DNA from: Gammaproteobacteria bacterium
Lineage (GTDB): Bacteria; Pseudomonadota; Gammaproteobacteria; Pseudomonadales; Azotimanducaceae_A
DNA: 41,376 bases
Direction of reading: 5' to 3'
Assembly: GCA_002728935.1 (NCBI GenBank)
Contig: PBWF01000096.1
Span: 1-41,376 of the forward strand
The notes below the pieces were generated by a model. It ran no database searches and was not told where the DNA came from. It saw nothing but the letters and a program-made list of their open reading frames with translations. Of this stretch, positions 16,366 to 24,717 are shown one piece after another. Each line of letters starts with the position of its first letter. Within the stretch, counting starts at the first letter, position 1. Made by a program: the position numbers and the translations under genes.

Positions 16366-18002
16366 TTCGGTCTGATTCCTCGAATGAGAAGTGCGGCGAT
16401 GATTGCGACCGAGCCGAGGGCGCTTCGCCAAACGCTAAGCGAACCAGGCTCACTTGTAAGCGCGGGTAAGAAACAGAGCAAAGACAAGCCTAACAGAAAC
16501 ATGGAATAGCGCCGATATCGATCGGTTTGGCGTGAGCGAGCAAGGGCCGCTTGCAGATTCGTCAATCGGTCCTCGAGTTGCCGATTTGCCATCAAGATCT
16601 GCTCAATGCGTCTTGGCGCTTTGATGATCTGTTCTGGAAGTTCGGGGCCCTCTGTCAAGAAGAGCGGCACCAGACCCTTGATCCGCTCCAGATGTGCGCT
16701 GGGGCTTTTTCGGTCAGCCATCCATTGATCTAGAAACGGTTTTGCTGTTTGCCAAAGGTCGAGCTCGCCGTGGAGCTGCCTGCCAATCCCCTCGATGTTG
16801 AGTAATGTCTTTTGGAGAAGTACCAGTTGCGGCTGAATTGACATATTAAAGGTCTGGGCTGCTTGGAACAAAGCGACTAGTAGCTTGCCGAATTCAATCT
16901 CGGCCATGGGTTTACCAAAAAGGGGTGCACAAGTTTGCCTGATTACAGCCTCCATTTCGGTCGGGGAAGTGCTCTGAGGCCCCCAGCCACTTTCGATATG
17001 AAGCGAGGCAACCGCGCTATAGTCCTCATTGAAAAAAGCAACTAGGTTTTTGGCGAGATAATTTCTGTCTTCACGAGTCAGTTGTCCAATGATGGCGCAA
17101 TCAAGTGCGATGTAAGTTGGATTCTCGGGGTCCTGGTGGTTTACTAAAATGTTGCCGGGGTGCATGTCTGCGTGGAAGAAGTTGTCCTCGAATACTTGTG
17201 TGAAAAAAATTTCCACTCCTAATTGCGAAAGTTTGGACAGATTGACGTGGTTATCCTTCAGGGTGGTAAGGTTGGTGACGATGGTGCCGTGCACTCGCTC
17301 CATTACTAGAAGCGAGTCACTTGAATATTCTCGATACATCAAGGGGACATAGAGCTTGCCCCGAGGTAGCCAAAAGTCACGAAGACGCTCAGCATTATCA
17401 GCCTCTCTTGTAAGCGAGGTTTCGGCCAGGATGACTTGCCGGTAATCGCTAAGCACTTGGGTCAGTTTTAGTCGATAAGCATCCTTCCACGATGCATTGA
17501 TCCAATTGAACATGGTTTCTATTCGATTCAGATCCTGTTCGACAGCCGCTTTGATATTTGGCCTGAGTACTTTGAGCACCACGGCCTCTCCGGTTTTGAG
17601 TGTCGCGCCATAGACCTGCGCAATGGAAGCCGACGCCATCGGCGTCGCATCAACCTGTGAGAATACGGATCCAACGGGCTGTCCGAGTGACGCTTCGATG
17701 AGGCTAATGGCGACCTCATGCTCAAAAGGCGGGACTTGGTCTTGAAGTGTGCTGAGCCCTTCAATGACCTCGTCAGGAAAGAGGTCTCTTCGAGTCGAAA
17801 GAAGCTGCCCGACTTTAATAAAGGCTGGCCCAAGCTCGACCAATGCAGACGCAAGGTCCTTACCAGCATTTAGTGAGGGTGCGGGCAATAGCCTCAAGGG
17901 GAAAATCAGAATGGTTATCCAAAGGGGCCTCGCATCAGTCGGAATGAGCCGATCGAGGCGGTGTTTAACCAGAACCCAAATCAGCTGAAAGACTTTAATC
18001 AT
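16362..18002 (-). CDS. ubiB: Ubiquinone biosynthesis kinase-like protein UbiB
   Basis: An atypical protein-kinase-fold ATPase of 546 residues that supports ubiquinone synthesis at the inner membrane. The UbiB KxGQ motif is in [17 protein letters not shown] near residue 78. The A-rich loop reads [10 protein letters not shown]. The kinase-like catalytic motifs [11 protein letters not shown] and [10 protein letters not shown] are present. Two transmembrane helices end the protein (about 496-515 and 524-541). It begins 18 bases after ubiE. The accessory gene ubiJ, normally between them, is absent. Its stop overlaps hisI. Confidence 0.95.
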   Translation of the reverse strand: MIKVFQLIWVLVKHRLDRLIPTDARPLWITILIFPLRLLPAPSLNAGKDLASALVELGPAFIKVGQLLSTRRDLFPDEVIEGLSTLQDQVPPFEHEVAISLIEASLGQPVGSVFSQVDATPMASASIAQVYGATLKTGEAVVLKVLRPNIKAAVEQDLNRIETMFNWINASWKDAYRLKLTQVLSDYRQVILAETSLTREADNAERLRDFWLPRGKLYVPLMYREYSSDSLLVMERVHGTIVTNLTTLKDNHVNLSKLSQLGVEIFFTQVFEDNFFHADMHPGNILVNHQDPENPTYIALDCAIIGQLTREDRNYLAKNLVAFFNEDYSAVASLHIESGWGPQSTSPTEMEAVIRQTCAPLFGKPMAEIEFGKLLVALFQAAQTFNMSIQPQLVLLQKTLLNIEGIGRQLHGELDLWQTAKPFLDQWMADRKSPSAHLERIKGLVPLFLTEGPELPEQIIKAPRRIEQILMANRQLEDRLTNLQAALARSRQTDRYRRYSMFLLGLSLLCFLPALTSEPGSLSVWRSALGSVAIIAALLIRGIRPK

Positions 18003-18020
18003 GGGAGTCGTAGCCGCTTG

Positions 18021-18818
18021 CTAACGGCGCTCAGGGTCGGGATTTGAGGCAGACCCAGAAGCTGACTGAGCTTTACGCAAAGGAGCCTCTCCAAAGTGAA
18101 TGGCTGCGGCCCCCCCCAACAGATTATTGAAACCGACATGGGTCAGTCCGGCATTGCGCATCATGTTGGCCAGAGTTTCTTGATTCGGATGCTTATCGAT
18201 AGATTCGACCAGGTACTGATAGGGCGATCCATCGCCAGTGACCCACTTCCCCACTTTTGGCCAAAGGGACTGAAAAAATGTGTACGCCGGTTGGGCTACT
18301 TTCGAGGTCATCTTAGAGAACTCGAGCACAACAAGACGAGCTCCTGGTTTGAGTGCTTGTGTCATCGCAGCCAATGCAGCGGGTTTATCGGTGACGTTGC
18401 GAAGACCAAAGGCCATGGTGATGCCGTCTACGGTTCCGGACTGAATGGGTAGCTTTTCCGCATCCGCAATGACGAACTGCGTATCAGCGTGTCCTTGGTC
18501 TAGCAGTCGGTCACGGCCAACTCTGACCATTTCATCGTTGATGTCGAGCAATATGACTTGGCCGGTTGGTCCCACACGCTCCTTCAATAAGGCAGCAAGG
18601 TCGCCAGTTCCGCCCGCGATATCTAGGACGGTTTGTCCCTTTTTTGCTCGCACGAGCTCAACCGCCATACGTTTCATAATACGATGGGTGCCAAGAGACA
18701 TGAGATCGTTCATGACGTCGTATTGCTCTGCCACTTGCCGAAAGACATCACCGACTAGTCCGGCCTTCTCAGAGGTTTTGACTTCTCGGTAACCAAAGTG
18801 TGTCGTGTCTTCGTTCAT
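18021..18818 (-). CDS. ubiE: Ubiquinone/menaquinone C-methyltransferase
   Basis: A SAM-dependent class I methyltransferase of 265 residues acting on the quinone ring in ubiquinone (and menaquinone) synthesis. SAM motif I is DIAGGTGD at 66-73. The UbiE signatures YDVMNDLMSLGTHRIMKR at 33-50 and AFGLRNVTDK are visible. The C-terminus is about 15 residues longer than in many relatives and rich in Ser and Pro. It is the first of the ubiE-ubiB-hisI-hisE-tatABC series. The 200 bases before it hold no gene that I can support. Confidence 0.96.
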   Translation of the reverse strand: MNEDTTHFGYREVKTSEKAGLVGDVFRQVAEQYDVMNDLMSLGTHRIMKRMAVELVRAKKGQTVLDIAGGTGDLAALLKERVGPTGQVILLDINDEMVRVGRDRLLDQGHADTQFVIADAEKLPIQSGTVDGITMAFGLRNVTDKPAALAAMTQALKPGARLVVLEFSKMTSKVAQPAYTFFQSLWPKVGKWVTGDGSPYQYLVESIDKHPNQETLANMMRNAGLTHVGFNNLLGGAAAIHFGEAPLRKAQSASGSASNPDPERR

Positions 18819-19018
18819 TTTCGGTGTCTAAATTGGTGGTTTTCTTTGTCGATTAGATTCTAACTATCGATGGCCGCTCTGACATACGAAACTGCTCGCG
18901 CGGGACCGAAGGTGCGAGGTTCTGAAGCTATCTACCGGTAGCGTTTCCAGCATTTCGACGATATCAAAAGGAAGGTTAGCGTCACTGCCTTATTGACCAA
19001 GTGGCATCGTTCTGAATG

Positions 19019-19384
19019 TTATCCCTTGAAGAGTACTGCTGGATCGCGCGATAGTCCCTGATCTTTCAGGGCCTCCAGATACCTTAACCAGTTCTCCTCA
19101 TGATTGTCACATAGCTCCCGAAGATATGGCCAGCTGTAGATTCCTGTGTCATGGCCGTCTGAGAAAACAATTCGAATTGCATAATGCCCCATGGCCTGGA
19201 TGTCATTGAATTGAACGTTGCGCTTCCCATACTGAAGGACGGCTTGACCTGGACCATGACCTTGGACCTCTGCCGAAGGCGAGTGTACTCGCAAATATTC
19301 TGCGGATAATCGAAAAGCGCCTCCAAGGTAGACCAGTTCAAGATCGGCGCTCTTGCGGTGGATTTTGATAGATTCAGGGCGCAT
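19019..19384 (-). CDS. DUF971 (GBBH-like N-terminal) protein
   Basis: 121 residues. The whole protein is a DUF971 domain: SADLELVYLGGAFRLSAEYL, then the family hallmark VHSPSAEVQGHGPGQ, then HYAIRIVFSDGHDTGIYSW near 67-85. This domain also forms the N-terminus of gamma-butyrobetaine hydroxylase. Standalone copies next to hslVU are common in Pseudomonas and relatives. The function is not known; a role in iron-sulfur or metal handling has been suggested for relatives. It starts 47 bases after hslU, likely in one transcript. Confidence 0.85.
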   Translation of the reverse strand: MRPESIKIHRKSADLELVYLGGAFRLSAEYLRVHSPSAEVQGHGPGQAVLQYGKRNVQFNDIQAMGHYAIRIVFSDGHDTGIYSWPYLRELCDNHEENWLRYLEALKDQGLSRDPAVLFKG

Positions 19385-19431
19385 AACTTGGACGGCTCAT
19401 TGAGTGAGGCAACAGGAAGCAAAAAACAGTG

Positions 19432-20757
19432 CTAAAGAATAAAGCGGTTAAGGTCCTCGTTCCCAGCGACATTGGCAAGCTTTTCATCGACGTAGGCGGC
19501 ATCTACACGAATGGTTTCGCTAGCTTGCTCGCCGGCGCTAAACGATACTGACTCGAGCAGTCGCTCAAGCAAGGTATGAAGGCGCCTAGCGCCAATATTT
19601 TCAACGGATTCATTGACCTGCCAGGCGATCTCCGATATCCGAGTAATGGCGCTTGGTTCAAATTCAAGGTCAACATTTTCTGTGCCAAGTAACAGGCTGT
19701 ATTGCTCGGTCAAACTAACGTTTGGTTCCGTTAATATTCGAGCGAAGTCGCTCGCGTTTAGCGGGGCAAGCTCTACGCGGATTGGCAATCGGCCCTGCAT
19801 CTCCGGAATTAGATCCGAGGGCCGAGACAAGTGGAAAGCTCCAGATGCGATGAACAGGATGTGGTCTGTGTTGATCACCCCGTACTTGGTCGATACATGA
19901 CTGCCCTCGATTAAGGGTAGAAGATCGCGCTGTACACCTTCTCGTGAGACATCTGCGCCACCTCTTTCGGCAGATTTCGCAATCTTGTCGAATTCGTCAA
20001 TGAATACGATGCCGGTTTGCTCCACGGCCGAAACCGTCGAGGTGCGAATATCGTCCTCATTGACCAATTTGCTGGCCTCTTCCTGCTCCAGCAGCTTCAG
20101 TGCCTCCCCAATTTTGAGGGTTCGACGCTTGCTTTGTGTGGGCGAGAGAGAGGAGAACATGCTCTGCAATTGATTGGTCATCTCTTCCATTCCCGGAGGA
20201 GTCATGATCTCCACACCTACTTTGGGTAGTTGGATATCAAGCTCGATGTCCCGATCATCCAGCGCGCCTTCTCTAAGCTGCTTTCTCAGTAACTGCCGTG
20301 CTGCGCCATCCTTGTCCTCAGGACTTGGCTTGTCGCCTCGCGCGACCGGGAGTAGTTCGTCTAGGATTCGCTCTTCCGCAAGATCCAGAGCCCTATGTCT
20401 GACAGCTTTGGTAGCCTGATCGTTAAGCATTTTGTATGCGGCTTCGCAAAGGTCCCGGATAATAGACTCAACGTCACGCCCTACATAGCCGACCTCGGTA
20501 AATTTTGTCGCCTCAACTTTGATAAAAGGTGCGTCTGCTAGAGCGGCTAACCGTCGCGCTAACTCTGTTTTTCCAACACCAGTTGGTCCAATCATGAGGA
20601 TATTCTTCGGAGAAATTTCCTCTCGAACGTCGTCCGGGAGTTGCTGTCTGCGCCAGCGATTCCGAAGCGCGATGGCTAGTGCACGCTTGGCCTCATCCTG
20701 TCCAATAATGTGCTTGTCGAGTTCGTGAACAATTTCGCGAGGCGTCAGCGTCGTCAT
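19432..20757 (-). CDS. hslU: ATP-dependent protease ATPase subunit HslU
   Basis: AAA+ unfoldase of the HslVU (ClpYQ) protease, cytoplasmic, 441 residues. Walker A GPTGVGKT is at 57-64. The pore loop GYVG is at 90-93. Walker B is [12 protein letters not shown]. The inserted I domain lies between about 110 and 230. The C-terminal tail NRFIL inserts into HslV to activate it. It overlaps hslV by four bases (ATGA), so the partners are translated together. Confidence 0.97.
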   Translation of the reverse strand: MTTLTPREIVHELDKHIIGQDEAKRALAIALRNRWRRQQLPDDVREEISPKNILMIGPTGVGKTELARRLAALADAPFIKVEATKFTEVGYVGRDVESIIRDLCEAAYKMLNDQATKAVRHRALDLAEERILDELLPVARGDKPSPEDKDGAARQLLRKQLREGALDDRDIELDIQLPKVGVEIMTPPGMEEMTNQLQSMFSSLSPTQSKRRTLKIGEALKLLEQEEASKLVNEDDIRTSTVSAVEQTGIVFIDEFDKIAKSAERGGADVSREGVQRDLLPLIEGSHVSTKYGVINTDHILFIASGAFHLSRPSDLIPEMQGRLPIRVELAPLNASDFARILTEPNVSLTEQYSLLLGTENVDLEFEPSAITRISEIAWQVNESVENIGARRLHTLLERLLESVSFSAGEQASETIRVDAAYVDEKLANVAGNEDLNRFIL

Positions 20758-21311
20758 GGTGGTTCGTGCTCCGACGCACTTAAGGTCTCAATGGTTTGAG
20801 TTGAATTGGTGTAGATGCAAATATCGCTCGCGATGCTTAGTGCCTTCCGCACGATCTCTTCTGCTGGTAGGTCCGTGTTGTTATTAAGGGCAATGGCGGC
20901 CGCGCGCGCGTATTCGCCGCCTGAACCGATCGCCATGACGCCATCTTGGGGCTCAATCACGTCGCCCGTGCCTGTGACGATAAGGGAATGACTTTGATCG
21001 GCGACGATCAATAATGCTTCAAGCTGTCGAAGCATTTTATCGCTCCGCCAATCTCTTGCTAATTCAACCGCAGCCCGTTGCAAATGTCCCTGGTGAGCTT
21101 CTAACTTTGATTCAAAGCGCTCAAACAGGGTGAAGGCATCAGCGGTACCGCCCGCGAATCCAGCAATGACCTTGCCATTAAACAGCGGACGAACTTTCCT
21201 TGCGTTCCCTTTGAGCACTGTATGACCTTGGGTGACCTGTCCATCGCCACCGATGGTGACTTCCCCCCCTTTCCTGACCGACAAGATGGTGGTCCCGTGG
21301 ATTTCTTGCAC
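20754..21311 (-). CDS. hslV: ATP-dependent protease peptidase subunit HslV
   Basis: Threonine peptidase that degrades proteins unfolded by HslU; 185 residues from a GTG start with a GGAG Shine-Dalgarno. The nucleophile is T7 in [14 protein letters not shown], so residues 1-6 form a propeptide to be removed. E. coli HslV only loses methionine; the [13 protein letters not shown] type is more like alpha- and betaproteobacterial enzymes. The motifs [25 protein letters not shown] and [12 protein letters not shown] are intact. A heat-shock type promoter precedes it. Confidence 0.96.
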   Translation of the reverse strand: MQEIHGTTILSVRKGGEVTIGGDGQVTQGHTVLKGNARKVRPLFNGKVIAGFAGGTADAFTLFERFESKLEAHQGHLQRAAVELARDWRSDKMLRQLEALLIVADQSHSLIVTGTGDVIEPQDGVMAIGSGGEYARAAAIALNNNTDLPAEEIVRKALSIASDICIYTNSTQTIETLSASEHEPP

Positions 21312-21358
21312 GCTATGGTCTCCGGCTTGTCATAGTTGAGTTCATCGATATATGCACG

Positions 21359-21385
21359 ATGGGGTCAGAGATTTTAGAATTCAAC
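21359..21385 (-). promoter_or_regulatory. Sigma-32 (heat-shock) promoter of hslVU
   Basis: On the minus strand GTTGAA, 15 bases, then CCCCAT matches the sigma-32 consensus CTTGAA-N13-15-CCCCAT with one mismatch. The -35 part overlaps the last codons and stop of the SPOR gene. The predicted start is about 40 bases before hslV. hslVU is a classic RpoH target, which supports the call. Confidence 0.75.
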
Positions 21386-21974
21386 CGTCTCGGTCGCCGG
21401 TGGTTTCTGTGCCTGCGATCGGTTTGCTTGATGGGGTTCGCCTAGTGAGTGGCATGGATTCGAATTCGTTAGCGGCGAGAAGGGCTTGAGCTCGATTCAG
21501 TTCGACCTGTGATTCAAAGGGGCCCAGCATGATCCTGTGCCAGGTGGTCTGGTCGATTTGCTTCTTCTCAACCGATGGTGAGAGTCCAAGTAGCAGCAGT
21601 TCGGCGCGCCGCAGGTCTGCATCGCTAGTGGTTGGAAAAGATCCCACTTGGAGATAGTAGATTACCGTTGAATCGGCCGTCATTACCATGGGCTGCTGAT
21701 ACCCGCCCACCGTGGCGACCTCTGCTTTTGGGAAGAGGTCGTAGAACGACCAATCGATGGTCTCGTTCATCCGTTGACTGGTTTCCTCGCCGAGTTGACT
21801 GACCTCTTCGAGGTAGGTTTCGGGCGCCGAGACTTTAGGCCACAAGAGGAAAGCGCCGGTGGCGGAGATTAGACCGACGAAGACACCCGTGACGAACCCC
21901 AGTTTGGTTGACCCCTGAGGATCAGATATAGCCCTAACGCGAGTCGCTTGTTGTTGATTAGGTCGTCTTGCCAT
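21381..21974 (-). CDS. SPOR-domain, FtsN-like membrane protein
   Basis: 197 residues. A cytoplasmic basic N-terminus is followed by one transmembrane helix at about 25-45 (LGFVTGVFVGLISATGAFLLW). A periplasmic linker has WSFYDLFPKAEV, the short motif typical of FtsN-like proteins encoded near hslV. A SPOR domain at about 105-180 would bind denuded glycan strands at the septum (YYLQVGSF, then HRIMLGPF). It probably acts in cell division. It lies between priA and hslV as in Pseudomonas, where argS normally separates it from priA; argS is absent here. Confidence 0.87.
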   Translation of the reverse strand: MARRPNQQQATRVRAISDPQGSTKLGFVTGVFVGLISATGAFLLWPKVSAPETYLEEVSQLGEETSQRMNETIDWSFYDLFPKAEVATVGGYQQPMVMTADSTVIYYLQVGSFPTTSDADLRRAELLLLGLSPSVEKKQIDQTTWHRIMLGPFESQVELNRAQALLAANEFESMPLTRRTPSSKPIAGTETTGDRDG

Positions 21975-22027
21975 GGGGACAGTTTAATTCAGATCAAGGG
22001 TAAGAAGGAATGTGTCCCAGGCCGTGG

Positions 22028-24295
22028 CTAGACCTGATCACTTGGATCAATATCGATGTTCCAGCGTAATGATCGTTCGGCATTGGCTCGCAGCCAGTGT
22101 TGGGCTTTAAGAAGCACTTGCTGTCTTTCTCGGATGCGTGCGGCACTCACCAAAATTTGAGAGCGGTACCACCTATTTCGACGCTCCATAAGCGGTGGGA
22201 TCGGGCCCAGTACCTCACAGTCATGCCATGCCTCTCGCTTTGATCGATCAGAAGTCGCTTTGTCACTCGATGTCACGACCTGATTGCGCGCTTGTTTTAA
22301 ACCTTGATTCAAATCGTCCGCCAACCGTAACAGCAGTTGTTTCGCCGCGCCACGAGTCATCGACTCAGCCCTGATGATGGCGAATTTTCTAAAGGGAGGT
22401 AGCGCTGCATTCTCGCGAGCGGCTAACTGCCATCTCGCGAATCCGTCATAGTCCCTTTTAACGATGAAGGACATGACCGGGTGCAAAGGCTGGCTAGTCA
22501 GCAGTTTGACGTCACCCTCTGCGAGGTCACGTCCGACGCGTCCTCCAGTTTGGAAGATTAACTGAGCAGTCCGCTCTACGGCACGGTAGTCACTACTCAG
22601 TAAACCTTGATCAGTTTCAAGCAGCAGGGCGAGCGCTAAATTCGGGAAGTGGTGACCCTTGGAGACTAACTGGGTCCCAACGAGGATGCAGGGCTTGCCT
22701 GTGTGAATCTCATCCGACATCGACTGGAACGCGCCTTGGGAGCGAGTGCTGTCGCCATCCAATCGATGAATGGGATGATCGGGAAATTCTGCGCGGAGCG
22801 CCTCCTCAATTCTTTGCGTTCCCTCACCGACTGGGCTGAGGGTGCTGTTGCCGCAGCCAGGGCATTGCACCGGAGGCATGATGCTTGCCGAGCAGTGATG
22901 GCAAACGAGCTTTTGGTCAAGCCGGTGTAGGGTCATGCGTGAGTCACAGTGTTCGCACTCCGCAATCCAATGACATTCGGTGCAAAAGAGCACCGGTGCA
23001 AATCCGCGGCGATTGATCATCACCAGGACCTGGCCACCCGCGCCCAGAGAAGATTCAATGAGCGCCGTCATTCGAGATTGGGTTGCTCTATCAAGGTGCG
23101 GTGTGGGTAGGGTCCATACCTCGTACTTTTCCTGACTGGCACCTCCAGCTCGATGGTTTAAGCGGATGTGTTGATATTTGCCAGTCAGGGCATTGTGATA
23201 GGACTCAAGAGATGGAGTTGCTGAGCCAAGAATGAGGGGAATGTCCTCGATCTGTGCTCGGACCACGGCGAGATCCCGCGCTGAATATCGAAACCCATCT
23301 TGCTGTTTGAAAGAAGAGTCGTGCTCCTCGTCGATCACGATCAAGCCGGGTCGCCGCATTGGCACGAACAGCGCGCTTCGGGTGCCAATGGCAATATGCG
23401 CCCGCCCTGAGCTGCAATCGAGCCAAGCTTGGAGCCTTTGTTGGTCGGTTAACCCGCTGTGAAAAACCACGATCGATGCTTCGAACCTTGCCTTAAATCG
23501 AGCAATCGTTTGAGGGGTGAGGGCGATCTCTGGAACCAGAACGAGTACTTGCTGATCCTTTGATAGACATTCCGCCATCCAGCGCAAGTAAAGCTCGGTT
23601 TTGCCGCTGCCGGTGACGCCTTGAACGAGCGTCGTTCCCGCCTGCATTATGTCGACGTGCGCTAACGCCGATTTTTGCTCGTTTGTCAGTAAGGGTAGAG
23701 GTTCTCTTACTATCAATGGCAAAGAGTAGGACGATTCCTCTTCAGTCTCAATGATTAGTCCCTTCTTGATCAGGCTCCGCAAGGCTTCACGAGATAGGCC
23801 GTGAAAGCTGGCCTCTCGCGCTTCAATGGAGCCTAGCTGAAGCATCGCCTCACACACTTTGAGCTGTTTGGGTGCTCGAGACAAGAGGTCGGCGAAGGGT
23901 AGTGTTTGGTCCGCCAACCTCAACACGAGGCGGGATATTGATTTTGATTGGCTTTTTCTGAGTACAGTTGGGAGCGCCGCAGCTAGCACCTCGCCAATTG
24001 GATGGAGATAATACTGAGCGGCCCACCTGCAGAGTTCAACAATCCGTGGATTGAGCGATGTTTCAGCAGGGAGAACGTCAAGGATTGGTTTGATTTGAAA
24101 ACTGGGGCTGGTTGAGTCCTTCGATGCTTGGCTATCTAGGACTACGCCAATTACTTCTCTACCTGAGAAGTTCACACGCACGCGATGGCCGATTTCAACC
24201 GCTTGCTTAGATCGATAGGAAAACGTTTGATGAAGTGGTGCAGGTATAGCGACCTCGACATTAAAGCTCTGATTAGTGTGCGTCGATTGGCTCAT
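22028..24295 (-). CDS. priA: Primosomal protein N' (replication restart helicase)
   Basis: A superfamily 2 DNA helicase that reloads the replisome at abandoned forks. I choose the ATG at 24295 (MSQSTHTNQSFNVEVAIP), giving 755 residues; the frame extends 46 codons further but would cross the divergent rpmE promoter and has no family N-terminus. The 3'-DNA-binding domain comes first. Walker A GVTGSGKTE is near 226-234 and DEEH at 322-325. The zinc-binding cysteine array follows (CTECHWIAECEHC, CHHC, CPGCG), then helicase lobe 2 with TGGRVGRD. It is divergent from rpmE with 73 bases between. Confidence 0.95.
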   Translation of the reverse strand: MSQSTHTNQSFNVEVAIPAPLHQTFSYRSKQAVEIGHRVRVNFSGREVIGVVLDSQASKDSTSPSFQIKPILDVLPAETSLNPRIVELCRWAAQYYLHPIGEVLAAALPTVLRKSQSKSISRLVLRLADQTLPFADLLSRAPKQLKVCEAMLQLGSIEAREASFHGLSREALRSLIKKGLIIETEEESSYSLPLIVREPLPLLTNEQKSALAHVDIMQAGTTLVQGVTGSGKTELYLRWMAECLSKDQQVLVLVPEIALTPQTIARFKARFEASIVVFHSGLTDQQRLQAWLDCSSGRAHIAIGTRSALFVPMRRPGLIVIDEEHDSSFKQQDGFRYSARDLAVVRAQIEDIPLILGSATPSLESYHNALTGKYQHIRLNHRAGGASQEKYEVWTLPTPHLDRATQSRMTALIESSLGAGGQVLVMINRRGFAPVLFCTECHWIAECEHCDSRMTLHRLDQKLVCHHCSASIMPPVQCPGCGNSTLSPVGEGTQRIEEALRAEFPDHPIHRLDGDSTRSQGAFQSMSDEIHTGKPCILVGTQLVSKGHHFPNLALALLLETDQGLLSSDYRAVERTAQLIFQTGGRVGRDLAEGDVKLLTSQPLHPVMSFIVKRDYDGFARWQLAARENAALPPFRKFAIIRAESMTRGAAKQLLLRLADDLNQGLKQARNQVVTSSDKATSDRSKREAWHDCEVLGPIPPLMERRNRWYRSQILVSAARIRERQQVLLKAQHWLRANAERSLRWNIDIDPSDQV

Positions 24296-24302
24296 TCTGC
24301 GG

Positions 24303-24330
24303 TTGATTTCGTGATGGGCTCTGCTATTAT
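24303..24330 (+). promoter_or_regulatory. Sigma-70 promoter of rpmE
   Basis: TTGATT (24303-24308), a 16-base spacer and TATTAT (24325-24330) with an extended TGC before the -10. It is followed by a GC-rich discriminator, typical for ribosomal protein promoters, and lies 38 bases before the rpmE ATG. Confidence 0.75.
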
Positions 24331-24368
24331 TTGCGCCCCCAACGGGGAGACGACCTCGAGGAAATATC

Positions 24369-24584
24369 ATGAAAGCCGACACCCATCCGCAGTATGAGAA
24401 TGTCACAGCCACCTGTAGCTGTGGAAATGTCATTCAGACGAAGTCGACGTTGTGTAAGGATATCTCAATCGAGGTTTGTTCGCAGTGCCACCCGTTTTAT
24501 ACCGGTAAGCAGAAGACGATTGACTCAGCGGGTCGTATCGATCGGTTTAACAAACGTTTCCGTCGGGGCGCCGCAAACGGCTAA
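24369..24584 (+). CDS. rpmE: 50S ribosomal protein L31, zinc-binding form
   Basis: 71 residues, the family length. It bridges the ribosomal subunits. Four cysteines mark the zinc-binding type: C16 and C18 in TCSCGN, and C37 and C40 in [15 protein letters not shown]. The zinc-free paralogue used under zinc starvation, if present, is elsewhere. The gene stands alone between divergent priA and convergent ponA. The 133 bases after it contain a small hairpin (CGGCT/AGCCG near 24682-24695) without a T run. Confidence 0.97.
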   Translation: MKADTHPQYENVTATCSCGNVIQTKSTLCKDISIEVCSQCHPFYTGKQKTIDSAGRIDRFNKRFRRGAANG

Positions 24585-24717
24585 GCGAACCACTTATGGT
24601 CTTCGTCTTAACCTGTAGACAGACGGAAAGGGCTGTCGAGGCATGCTCCTATAGAGGCTAGTAGTGGTTGCTTGAACTCACCGGCTGAACAGCCGATAGA
24701 AGAAGCAAGCACCAAGC

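Noticed and set aside
24296..24433. 46-residue N-terminal extension of priA
   Set aside because: It would run through the rpmE promoter and start inside rpmE; no family similarity is visible.
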